Assembly (NCBI GenBank): GCA_905211185.1
Contig: CAJLZR010000008.1
Location: 1-12,619 of the forward strand
Length of the DNA: 12,619 nt
Direction: 5' to 3'
Source of the DNA: an uncultured Oscillospiraceae bacterium
Lineage (GTDB): Bacteria; Bacillota_A; Clostridia; Oscillospirales; Acutalibacteraceae
The notes under the pieces were generated by a model. It worked only from the letters and a program-made list of their open reading frames with translations. It searched no databases and was not told where the DNA came from. Below are positions 1 to 6,540 of the stretch, one piece after another; the first letter of the stretch is position 1, and each line of letters opens with the position of its first letter. The translations under genes and the position numbers were made by a program.

Positions 1-1128
1 GAGGATGAACAAGAAGATGAAGATGCACAAGAAAACGAGAACAAACAGAAAAACAAAGACGCACAAAAAAGCAAGGATAAGGAACACAGTCAGAAAAAAA
101 GCATACTTAGAAATCCAGGTGTTCAAGTAGTCGGAGGCGGTATAGGTTTAGGCGTTCTAATTTTCGGCGGACCTCGTCTTTGGAAACGCTTTTCCTCCGG
201 TAGACATCCCCAGAGCCCCGCTGGCGGGGGTTCTGTAACACCTCCTGCTGCTCCCGTTGAGTCTCAGACATTACATGAAGATCGTACCGGCTGGAATGAA
301 TTGCACCATGCGGCAGAAGCCGATAATCTTGGGGCGTTTAATGATCTAACCATTACCGACCAACGCTTACGGCAGAGAGATACACGTGGTCGTACCCCGT
401 TTTACATTGCTGTTAAATATCATCCGGAGTCGCAAATTATTAGAAATTGGTTAGATGGTTTAGACCATAAATTACACACTGTCGGCGAAGGTGGGATAGG
501 GGACGAACGGTTCTCACACATTATATACGATACCTTGGTTACTGCTGTACGTAACGACGATGTGCAGACTCTTACCAATTTGGTAAATACCGTTATGCCT
601 AGTTATACACCAGATTCCGAACGAGACCCGGATATTAACACATACTTTGGTTACGAACATCCGAGAAATGGACGCGTTTTCGATATTGCTCTAAGAGAAC
701 ATCATACTGCCGCCGCCCAATATTTGCTTGCTGTTGCTCCTTCTTGCTGTGCATACGGCGTTGCTTATAATAGAGCTGTCCACGCGGATCCAGAGGCACG
801 GCTTACAGAACTTAGGGAGCTAAGAAGGCAAGGTCTCAGCTTGGAATCTCTCGCCGGCACTCCTATGTGTATCGCCAACGCATTGCGTAACGCTATAACA
901 CAATTCGACATATTTAGATTTTATGTTGAAGAATGTCATGCGCTAACTCACCTGGCACATATGAACCGCACCCCAGTGCGTATGGCTATCAGCCAACATA
1001 TTGATAAAGGTGATGGCAATTATAACCCAACTGCGCCACACCCAATAACCAGCGCACAAGCACGTGAGCTTTTAACCTACTTTGATCAAAAATGTGAGGA
1101 AATTCCTTATGTAGCCCCGCAACAATAA
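1..1128 (+). CDS. Membrane-anchored ankyrin-like protein, copy A (5' partial)
   Basis: The frame is open from base 1 to a TAA at 1126-1128 (375 codons visible), so the start lies upstream of the window; the first Met-like codon near 301 is internal. Residues 1-33 are extremely charged (Glu/Asp/Lys/Gln). Residues 41-57 form a Gly/Val/Ile/Leu hydrophobic segment, followed by a basic patch (RLWKRF) and a Pro/Ala/Gly linker to about residue 93. The rest resembles degenerate ankyrin repeats: GWNELHHAAE, RDTRGRTPFYIAVKY and VFDIALREHHTAAAQYLL each fit the ankyrin TPLH-A-A pattern. It ends with ELLTYFDQKCEEIPYV. Copy B just downstream has the same architecture and the same terminal motif, so the two are paralogs from a tandem duplication. 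The function is unknown; ankyrin domains usually bind proteins. An exported or membrane-displayed interaction protein is plausible but unproven. Confidence 0.85.
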   Translation, partial: EDEQEDEDAQENENKQKNKDAQKSKDKEHSQKKSILRNPGVQVVGGGIGLGVLIFGGPRLWKRFSSGRHPQSPAGGGSVTPPAAPVESQTLHEDRTGWNELHHAAEADNLGAFNDLTITDQRLRQRDTRGRTPFYIAVKYHPESQIIRNWLDGLDHKLHTVGEGGIGDERFSHIIYDTLVTAVRNDDVQTLTNLVNTVMPSYTPDSERDPDINTYFGYEHPRNGRVFDIALREHHTAAAQYLLAVAPSCCAYGVAYNRAVHADPEARLTELRELRRQGLSLESLAGTPMCIANALRNAITQFDIFRFYVEECHALTHLAHMNRTPVRMAISQHIDKGDGNYNPTAPHPITSAQARELLTYFDQKCEEIPYVAPQQ

Positions 1129-1180
1129 AACTGCACCTGTATTCGGAATTTCTTTAATTAAAATAGTATTTCTAATTGGT

Positions 1181-1212
1181 GATCCCTGCGCTTGAATCTT
1201 AGCGTGGGGATT
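1181..1212 (+). terminator. Hairpin terminator after ankyrin-like gene A
   Basis: The arms atccctgcgct (1182-1192) and agcgtggggat (1201-1211) pair over 11 positions with two G-U wobbles, around an 8-base loop. The hairpin begins 53 bases after the gene A stop. The run after the stem is only moderately T-rich (tcattttgggtattttc), so it is a weaker intrinsic terminator than usual. Its sequence resembles the hairpin after gene B. Confidence 0.45.
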
Positions 1213-1386
1213 CATTTTGGGTATTTTCTGAGCCGAATAAGTCATTTATATAATTTTAGCCATATCATTAAAGCTGTTAGGTACAGTTTTCACATCTTGT
1301 TAAACTATTTTTTAACTTTGCTTGTTGCTATATCACCAAATAAAAAATACAATAAATCGCATTTCATATCATAAATTAAAATCCAC
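1213..1386. other. Intergenic spacer between the two ankyrin-like genes
   Basis: With the flanking hairpin and promoter this forms the 342-base gap between gene A (stop 1128) and gene B (ATG 1471). It is AT-rich. A 60-codon frame opening with TTG inside the hairpin (1192-1374) has no ribosome binding site and its product is a run of hydrophobic and aromatic residues typical of translated AT-rich spacer, so I do not call it a gene. I see no RNA gene. Confidence 0.5.
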
Positions 1387-1415
1387 TTGATTTTTTTGAT
1401 ATGTTATGATATAAT
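1387..1415 (+). promoter_or_regulatory. SigA-type promoter of ankyrin-like gene B
   Basis: TTGATT (1387-1392), a 17-base spacer, then TATAAT (1410-1415) preceded by TG-A, which makes an extended -10. This is close to consensus for the housekeeping sigma factor. Transcription would start near 1422 and give a leader of about 49 bases before the ATG at 1471. It also rules out the longer reading-frame start at 1387, which would sit inside the -35 box. Confidence 0.75.
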
Positions 1416-1470
1416 TAAGATGAGGTTTGAATTTATATTTAATTATAAAACTTTTGAAAGGTGTTTATTT

Positions 1471-3012
1471 ATGAACAAAAAACAATTTGCAACCAAACTT
1501 ATGGCGAGTGTATTATCCGCTTCTATTTTGGCCCCTTGTGCCACAACGTTTGGAGTTAAAAGCCAAAATCCAAATAGCGAAATTGTTTCCACACAAAAAA
1601 AGAAGCCAAAAGCACAGTCAGAAACGCAAAAGAAAAACATTCCATACGGCCAAATTGCCACATGGGGCGCAGGCTTAGCAGCCACAGTTTATGGAGTACA
1701 TTTTCTTTGGAAGCACTTCCCTTTTGGTAGAACCGCTCAAGGCGCCCACAATGAACAACCTGTTGCGCCTCATGTTGATCCTGTTCCACGCCCTGTCACA
1801 CCTCCCGCCCCGGCGCCTGCTCCTGTTGCTCCTGTTGCCCCTGTTGCTGCACCTGTAGAAGACCGTTCCGGTTGGAATGAATTACACCACGCGGCGGAGG
1901 GAGACCAAGCTCGTCTGGCTAATCTTTTGGATATGAGCATTGAAGACAAAAGACGTTATTTTGGAGAGAGAGATGCTCTGGGACGCACCCCATTATATAT
2001 TGCCTTTAAATACAATCAATCATTTTTTTTGGATCATTTTAGCAACGAAAATAATTTTAGGCAATTATATCCCCAATCTTCTCAGGAAATGTCCAACTTC
2101 TTTATTTTTGACGTTTTGTGTACAGCTGCACGGCTCAATGACGTGCACACTCTTAGCCATTTGGAAGAAGATATTCGAAGTACTTTCGCCTATCGAAAAG
2201 CATCTACAGACCCCCGTGATTATAGCCTCTTAAATATGGCATTGGCACAGGGCGCCCAAACTGCCCACGAAAGATTCTTAAATATTGGCACCACAGAACT
2301 CGGCGGCTACAGCCTTTTAGATATAGCACTTCGCCATAATGCAAGAAATGCCGCAACATACTTAATGGGTCAAGGCGTTGTTTGTGAAATGAACAATATT
2401 TTTGACGATGCCACACTCGCCCCGGAAAATAAACTTGAAATTTTAAACTTTTTGGCAGAACACGGTCGCAGATTTGCAAATGATGATGACAGGCGAAATT
2501 TTATAGACCTAATCTTTACCGATCCTGTGCTCTCCGAAGATAATAAGCGGGTGATTTTAAGATCCCTAAAAGATCACGGTTTCGATTTTAAAATTAATGG
2601 TGAACGGCGCCCCACCATCTCTAATGCTTGTATACAGCTGTTCGCAGCTGCAGCAAAAAATTATGGCACTCTCATCAATTTCTACATCGAAAACTGTAAC
2701 GCATTAAGTTATATGGATGGCAGCGACCGCAGTCGAATTCAAAGAGTGCTAGCAAATAAACAGGAGCTTTTAACATACTTTAACCAAAAATGCGAAGATC
2801 AGCCTTATGTACCAAACGCCCAGCCTGCCGAACCGGCATCTACGGATACAGGCCATGGTCGCAACGATGGCGAAGTGGTTCATGAGGGAGGTAACGCCAC
2901 AACTAGCAATCCCGCAGGCGCTCCTCAACAATCAACATCGCCCGCTCAACCACAGCTCACCCAAGAACAAATAAGGGAACTCCGGCTTGCAGCACTGAAC
3001 AGACGCGCCTAA
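1471..3012 (+). CDS. Secreted or membrane-anchored ankyrin-like protein, copy B
   Basis: 513 residues. The ATG at 1471 is preceded by a GAAAGGTG ribosome binding site and lies downstream of a near-consensus promoter. In order: a signal peptide or first membrane segment (about residues 1-27, MNKKQFATKL then a hydrophobic stretch); a Lys/Gln/Ser-rich polar segment (about 30-56); a second hydrophobic segment (59-80, aromatic at its end); a Pro/Ala/Val linker (97-130); and an ankyrin-like domain from about 131, with GWNELHHAAEGD, RDALGRTPLYIAFKYN, YSLLNMALAQG and GYSLLDIALRHN as the clearest repeats. The conserved ELLTYFNQKCEDQPYV follows, then about 53 low-complexity residues ending in a charged amphipathic helix-like segment. 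If both hydrophobic segments span the membrane, or the first is cleaved and the second spans, the ankyrin part would face the cytoplasm; if the second does not span, it is secreted. It is a paralog of copy A, and the partner is unknown. Confidence 0.88.
   Translation: MNKKQFATKLMASVLSASILAPCATTFGVKSQNPNSEIVSTQKKKPKAQSETQKKNIPYGQIATWGAGLAATVYGVHFLWKHFPFGRTAQGAHNEQPVAPHVDPVPRPVTPPAPAPAPVAPVAPVAAPVEDRSGWNELHHAAEGDQARLANLLDMSIEDKRRYFGERDALGRTPLYIAFKYNQSFFLDHFSNENNFRQLYPQSSQEMSNFFIFDVLCTAARLNDVHTLSHLEEDIRSTFAYRKASTDPRDYSLLNMALAQGAQTAHERFLNIGTTELGGYSLLDIALRHNARNAATYLMGQGVVCEMNNIFDDATLAPENKLEILNFLAEHGRRFANDDDRRNFIDLIFTDPVLSEDNKRVILRSLKDHGFDFKINGERRPTISNACIQLFAAAAKNYGTLINFYIENCNALSYMDGSDRSRIQRVLANKQELLTYFNQKCEDQPYVPNAQPAEPASTDTGHGRNDGEVVHEGGNATTSNPAGAPQQSTSPAQPQLTQEQIRELRLAALNRRA
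1822..1848 (+). repeat. Three 9-base tandem repeats in the Pro/Ala linker
   Basis: The unit cctgttgcY occurs three times in a row inside gene B and encodes P-V-A repeats. The 9-base unit keeps the frame, so copy-number change by slippage would lengthen or shorten the linker without breaking the protein. Confidence 0.7.
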
Positions 3013-3197
3013 AAGAGAGCATAGACAAATATGGCCTCCCTCCACAAAAAGGATAAAAGAACTACATATTCTACAATTGCACCACGTATTACAGAACAGG
3101 AGCATATGGCGCTCCACGTCCAACAAATCAATCAACTGAAATAAGATTTATTCGATTAAAAATTAGTTTTGTAGCCAAAATTTTCCGCATAGAAACC

Positions 3198-3222
3198 CCC
3201 TACGCTTAAATTAAGCGTAGGG
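3198..3222. terminator. Bidirectional hairpin between gene B and the STAS gene
   Basis: ccctacgcttaa (3198-3209) and ttaagcgtaggg (3211-3222) are perfectly complementary over 12 bases around a single central base. The hairpin lies between the convergent ends of gene B (3012) and the STAS gene (3253). The + side continues ctttgatttg with a T run at about 3238-3243. The - side has no strong T run. It most likely serves both transcripts. Confidence 0.7.
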
Positions 3223-3252
3223 CTTTGATTTGCGCATATTTTTAAATAAAAA

Positions 3253-3570
3253 TTACTCTGCCGGGGTAATTTTAACCATATCGCTAAATCCGGTCATATC
3301 AAAAACTTCCATAACCTCCGGTTTAACATTTATTACTTCAAAACTTGCATTTTCCATGGCGCTCATCCTCTTTTGAGTATAAAGAATGGTTCTGAGTCCG
3401 GCGCTGCTTAAGTATTCAACTTCACCAAAATTGAAAATCAAATTATTTTCTCCTGCTTCCAAACTCTCATCCACCGCCTTTTGGAGCTCCGGCGCAGTTT
3501 GAGTGTCAACTCTTCCTTTGATATTGTAAACACATTTGCCCTCTTCATTGGTAATTTTCTCAATCTCCAT
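3253..3570 (-). CDS. STAS-domain anti-anti-sigma factor (RsbV/SpoIIAA-like)
   Basis: 105 residues, the usual length of a stand-alone STAS antagonist. Such proteins bind and sequester an anti-sigma kinase when unphosphorylated, releasing the sigma factor or other target. The segment GEVEYLSSAGLRTIL matches the phosphorylation loop of the family (YMDSTGL in RsbV), which places the phospho-acceptor at Ser56; the preceding Asp is a Ser here, a common variant. The ATG at 3570 has an AGGGGGAG ribosome binding site that overlaps the stop of the upstream kinase gene, 11 bases away, so the two are almost certainly co-transcribed and translationally coupled. The name rsbV or spoIIAA cannot be chosen, because no sigma factor or PP2C phosphatase lies alongside. 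The target pathway is unknown. Confidence 0.88.
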   Translation of the reverse strand: MEIEKITNEEGKCVYNIKGRVDTQTAPELQKAVDESLEAGENNLIFNFGEVEYLSSAGLRTILYTQKRMSAMENASFEVINVKPEVMEVFDMTGFSDMVKITPAE

Positions 3571-3581
3571 TTTTACTCCCC

Positions 3582-4001
3582 CTAAATAATTTTCATTTTT
3601 TTGATAATCAAAAGGTTATTGGCCCCGTCTTCGTAAAAATATTGCATTTCGTCCATCATTTTCCTAACCATAAATATTCCCAGCCCACCGATTTTTCTTT
3701 CTTCCAAACTTTGATGTATATCGGGAGTTCCCCATTTGGTTGGATCAAAAGGAATTCCTGCGTCCCTGAATTTTACCTGAATAATTCCCTCTTGAGGTGA
3801 AAAACCAATATCAACCAAAACATCTCCTTGAGAGCCGGGGTACGCATACCGCGCAATATTTACAAATATTTCTTCCGATGAAAGCAAAACATTACTTTTT
3901 ATCTTTCGGTCAATTTTCATTTCGTCAATAAATTCTTGCAAAAAATCATGCACTAAATTCCAATTTTCTACAATGGCAGGAATTTGAATATGGCGCTTCA
4001 C
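3582..4001 (-). CDS. Serine-protein kinase / anti-sigma factor (RsbW/SpoIIAB-like GHKL ATPase)
   Basis: 139 residues. This is a small HATPase_c_2 kinase that should phosphorylate the STAS protein encoded next to it and hold a partner (classically a sigma factor) inactive. The N box is SSEEIFVNIARYAY, with Glu44 as likely base and Asn48 as Mg ligand at the expected spacing of four. The G1 box is FRDAG (Asp80) and the G2 box IGGLGIFMV (104-112). All ATP-binding elements look intact. The start is GTG at 4001, with GAGGTG about 10 bases upstream; no better start lies in frame. A promoter is visible at 4060-4088. The gene order kinase-then-STAS is the reverse of the classical spoIIAA-spoIIAB and rsbV-rsbW order. 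It could regulate a sigma factor elsewhere or a non-sigma target. Confidence 0.87.
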   Translation of the reverse strand: MKRHIQIPAIVENWNLVHDFLQEFIDEMKIDRKIKSNVLLSSEEIFVNIARYAYPGSQGDVLVDIGFSPQEGIIQVKFRDAGIPFDPTKWGTPDIHQSLEERKIGGLGIFMVRKMMDEMQYFYEDGANNLLIIKKMKII

Positions 4002-4059
4002 GTTAGGGACACACCTCTTTTATATAAATAAATGTGAGTTTTGCCATTAAAACAATTAG

Positions 4060-4088
4060 ATGATATCACATTAACTATAACAATTCAA
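4060..4088 (-). promoter_or_regulatory. Promoter of the kinase-STAS operon
   Basis: Read on the - strand: TTGAAT (4088-4083), a 17-base spacer, TATCAT (4065-4060) preceded by TG-A (extended -10). The predicted start is near 4053, giving a leader of about 52 bases to the GTG at 4001. The match is to the housekeeping sigma factor. The rest of the 227-base gap up to the alr stop is AT-rich and shows no clear terminator for alr. Confidence 0.5.
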
Positions 4089-4228
4089 TAATTAGTCTAT
4101 TTTTTGTAATTTTGACTTTTTGCACATTTTCAACACGATTTTCAACATATTTCTAAATCAATATACAATAATTAAAAAAACACATCTTATTTTAGGAATG
4201 GATTTTCTTTTTATTTATGCAATAATGA

Positions 4229-5413
4229 TTAAATATAGCTTATCCTTCCAACAACCTCTCCACCCTTAACGTAAACTCTGGGTACACGCTTACCAATTAG
4301 GCAAATAATCTCATAATTAATAGTTCCTATCAAATCAGCAAGTTCGTCCACCGTAATCGTTTGATCGCCGTCTTTCCCAAAAACGGTAACTATATCGCCT
4401 TCATGTACGCCTCCAATATTTGAAACGTCAAGCATTAACTGATCCATACAAACTCTGCCTACAATCGGCGCGCGTTTACCCGAAACGATCATTTCCGCTT
4501 TATTTGAAAATCTTAAAGAGTAACCATCTGCATATCCGATTGCAACTGAAGCTATTTTCATTTCTTTTTTGGAAACAAATGTGCGACCATAACTTATACT
4601 TACATCTTTAGGAATGGTTTTTACTTGTGAAATAACCGTCTTTAACTGCATAACGGGTTTTAAATCAATTTTATTTTCCGTTTCTTTGGAAGGGTGCAAT
4701 CCATAAAGAATCACTCCCGCCCTTACCATATCCAAATGCATTTCGGGAAAATTTATTATTCCGCCACTGTTGCAGCAATGCTTAAGCGGTATCTTAATGC
4801 CACTGCTTTCAAGCTTTTTAGCCATAGACATAAAATTATCATATTGTTTTATTGTATACCGGTGGTTATTTGTAATGTCATCGGAAACGGAAAAATGGGT
4901 AAACATACCTTCTAATTCAAGTTCCGGCATAGTTTCTTTTATTTCTATTATTTCTTGAAGGGATTTTTCTATATTTTCCTTAGTTTGAGCAAAAAATCCA
5001 ATTCTGCTCATACCGGTATCAATTTTAAGATGCACTTTAAGTTTTAAATTCTTACTTTTGCATTCTTCATGAAGCTTTTGCGCATATTCAAGAGAAAACA
5101 GAGCCTGAGAAATATCATACTTATAAAGCAAATGCGCCATATTAGATGGCGTATAGCCAAAAATAAGTATTGGTTTCTTTGCGCCATTTTTTCTAAGCTC
5201 GATAGCCTCATCAAGATTAGAAACGCCGTACCAATCAGCGCCCATTTTTTCATATTCTTTAACTAAAAACCCTGCTCCATGCCCGTAAGCATCGGCTTTT
5301 AAAACACATAATACTTTTGTGTCTTTTTTAAGCTTACTTTTTATACTTTTAAAGTTATACTCCAAAGCATCTAAATCAATTTGAGCCCAAGTACGTTTAG
5401 AAAATTCTTCCAT
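4229..5413 (-). CDS. alr: Alanine racemase, PLP-dependent
   Basis: 394 residues from the ATG at 5413. It interconverts L- and D-alanine in the cytoplasm and supplies D-Ala for peptidoglycan. The N-terminal barrel has VLKADAYGHGA, with Lys39 as the PLP Schiff-base lysine. LKIDTGMSRIGF carries the Lys that is carbamylated in characterised racemases, and MVRAGVILYGLHPS carries the Arg that contacts the PLP ring nitrogen. The C-terminal beta domain contains SYGRTF and IGYADGY, the second supplying the other catalytic Tyr, then GRVCMDQLMLDV. A start 18 bases further upstream (5431) is possible, but it has no ribosome binding site, while GGAAGTG sits 9 bases before the ATG at 5413. Genome neighbours give no operon partner; dus is divergent. 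Confidence 0.95.
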   Translation of the reverse strand: MEEFSKRTWAQIDLDALEYNFKSIKSKLKKDTKVLCVLKADAYGHGAGFLVKEYEKMGADWYGVSNLDEAIELRKNGAKKPILIFGYTPSNMAHLLYKYDISQALFSLEYAQKLHEECKSKNLKLKVHLKIDTGMSRIGFFAQTKENIEKSLQEIIEIKETMPELELEGMFTHFSVSDDITNNHRYTIKQYDNFMSMAKKLESSGIKIPLKHCCNSGGIINFPEMHLDMVRAGVILYGLHPSKETENKIDLKPVMQLKTVISQVKTIPKDVSISYGRTFVSKKEMKIASVAIGYADGYSLRFSNKAEMIVSGKRAPIVGRVCMDQLMLDVSNIGGVHEGDIVTVFGKDGDQTITVDELADLIGTINYEIICLIGKRVPRVYVKGGEVVGRISYI

Positions 5414-5466
5414 AATTAAAAACACTTCCATTTACAAATAATAAAATATATTTTTAAGAAAATTAT

Positions 5467-5487
5467 TGGTATACTTATGTTATACCA
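5467..5487. promoter_or_regulatory. Palindrome with divergent extended -10 sequences between alr and dus
   Basis: TGGTATA (5467-5473), a 7-base spacer, TATACCA (5481-5487). Each arm reads as an extended -10 on its own strand: TGGTATACT on + and TGGTATAAC on -. It may therefore hold the alr promoter (leader of roughly 60 bases) or be an operator controlling both genes. No good -35 is visible for either arm, so the promoter reading is tentative. Confidence 0.35.
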
Positions 5488-5508
5488 CATTCGGTTTTAT
5501 GTTAAAAT
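5480..5508 (+). promoter_or_regulatory. Possible promoter of the dus gene
   Basis: TAAAAT (5503-5508) is preceded by TG-T (extended -10). Seventeen bases upstream is only a poor -35 (TTATAC, 5480-5485). The leader to the ATG at 5549 would be about 35 bases. It overlaps the right arm of the palindrome, so a protein bound there would block it. Confidence 0.35.
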
Positions 5509-5548
5509 AATATTTGAAAATAAATTACTTTATACGAAGGAAAAAATA

Positions 5549-6511
5549 ATGAAAATAGGAAACATAGAGATACTTGGCAAAGCCATGCTCGCTCCAATGG
5601 CCGGGATAACAGACAGAGCTTTTCGTGAGATATGCGCAGAATTCGGATCCGCCTACTTTACAAGTGAAATGATAAGCGTAAAAGGGTTAATATACGGAAG
5701 CTATAAAACTTTCGATCTGCTCGATAACTCCAAAGAAAAAAGCTCAAACAAAAAACCTTTTGCCGTACAGCTATTTGGAAATAATCCCGAAGATTTTGCA
5801 AAAGCCATTAAAATAATAAAGCCTTTCGGTCCCGATATTATAGATATAAATATGGGTTGTCCGGCAACTAAAATTGTAAAAGAAAATTCCGGATCCGCCC
5901 TTATGAAAAACCCTGATTTATGCTATGAGATCGTAAAGGCCGCCAAAGAAACTGCCATATCCCCCATAACGGTAAAAATACGTGCGGGCTGGAACAAAAG
6001 CACAATAAATGCACCCGAAATTGCCAAAATATGCGAAGACGCCGGAGCAGACGCTATAACTATCCACGGCAGGACAAAGGAACAAGGATATTCGGGAAAA
6101 AGCAACATAGAGATAATTAAAAAAGTAAAAGAAAGCGTAAAGATTCCCGTAATAGGTAACGGCGATATAATCTCGGCCGAAAAAGCACGCGAGCTTATGG
6201 AATATACAGGTTGCGATATGGTTGCTATCGGCAGAGGCGCAATCGGAAACCCTTGGATATTTAAGGAAATTAACGATACACTTGATAAAAAAATTTCCTA
6301 TACCCCACCGAACCAAAACGAAAAAATGCGTATTATGCAAAAGCATATTGAAAAAATTTGCCTATATAAAGGCGAAGAAAGAGGGCTTAAAGAAGCACGA
6401 AAACATATAGTCGGATACATAAAAGATTTCCCCGGTGCGGCCGAAATGCGAAAAAAAATTTTTCTTACAAAAACAAAAGAAGAACTCCTTAAGTTATGCA
6501 AAATGCAGTAG
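5549..6511 (+). CDS. dusB: tRNA-dihydrouridine synthase (DusB-type)
   Basis: 320 residues. This FMN-dependent enzyme reduces specific uridines of tRNA to dihydrouridine with NADPH. Visible motifs: LAPMAGITDRAFR at the N-terminus (flavin binding); DINMGCPATKIV with catalytic Cys104; TVKIRAGW and ITIHGRTKEQGYSG, which carry conserved FMN-contacting Lys and His; IPVIGNGDI and GCDMVAIGRGAIGNPWIF for the flavin phosphate. A helical C-terminal tRNA-binding part follows. The ATG at 5549 has GAAGGA just upstream; the longer frame back to 5477 would run through the promoter region and has no ribosome binding site. The length and the MGCPATK variant fit the bacterial DusB group, but the subgroup name rests on similarity only. 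It is the only + strand gene in the right three quarters of the window and ends within its own terminator. Confidence 0.92.
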   Translation: MKIGNIEILGKAMLAPMAGITDRAFREICAEFGSAYFTSEMISVKGLIYGSYKTFDLLDNSKEKSSNKKPFAVQLFGNNPEDFAKAIKIIKPFGPDIIDINMGCPATKIVKENSGSALMKNPDLCYEIVKAAKETAISPITVKIRAGWNKSTINAPEIAKICEDAGADAITIHGRTKEQGYSGKSNIEIIKKVKESVKIPVIGNGDIISAEKARELMEYTGCDMVAIGRGAIGNPWIFKEINDTLDKKISYTPPNQNEKMRIMQKHIEKICLYKGEERGLKEARKHIVGYIKDFPGAAEMRKKIFLTKTKEELLKLCKMQ

Positions 6512-6530
6512 AATAAATCTACTGCATTTT
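6500..6530. terminator. Bidirectional terminator between dus and hisS
   Basis: aaaatgcagtag (6500-6511) and ctactgcatttt (6519-6530) pair perfectly over 12 bases around a 7-base loop. The A/T ends of the stem provide a T run in both directions. The dus stop codon TAG (6509-6511) is inside the stem, and the hisS stop (6541) is 10 bases beyond it, so the same hairpin can end both convergent transcripts. Confidence 0.8.
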
Positions 6531-6540
6531 TAATTTCTTA

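Noticed and set aside
1192..1374. 60-codon frame on + after gene A
   Set aside because: It starts with TTG inside the terminator hairpin, has no ribosome binding site, and its product looks like translated AT-rich spacer.
1387..1470. N-terminal extension of ankyrin-like gene B
   Set aside because: The TTG start coincides with the -35 box of a near-consensus promoter; the ATG at 1471 has a ribosome binding site and starts a signal peptide.
4120..4160. Repeated TTTTCAACA sequences resembling DnaA boxes
   Set aside because: Two copies only, neither matches TTATCCACA well, and the flanking genes are not origin-associated.
5918..6346. 142-codon frame on - opposite dus
   Set aside because: It is antisense to a fully conserved Dus coding region; its Tyr/Phe-rich composition is that of a shadow frame.
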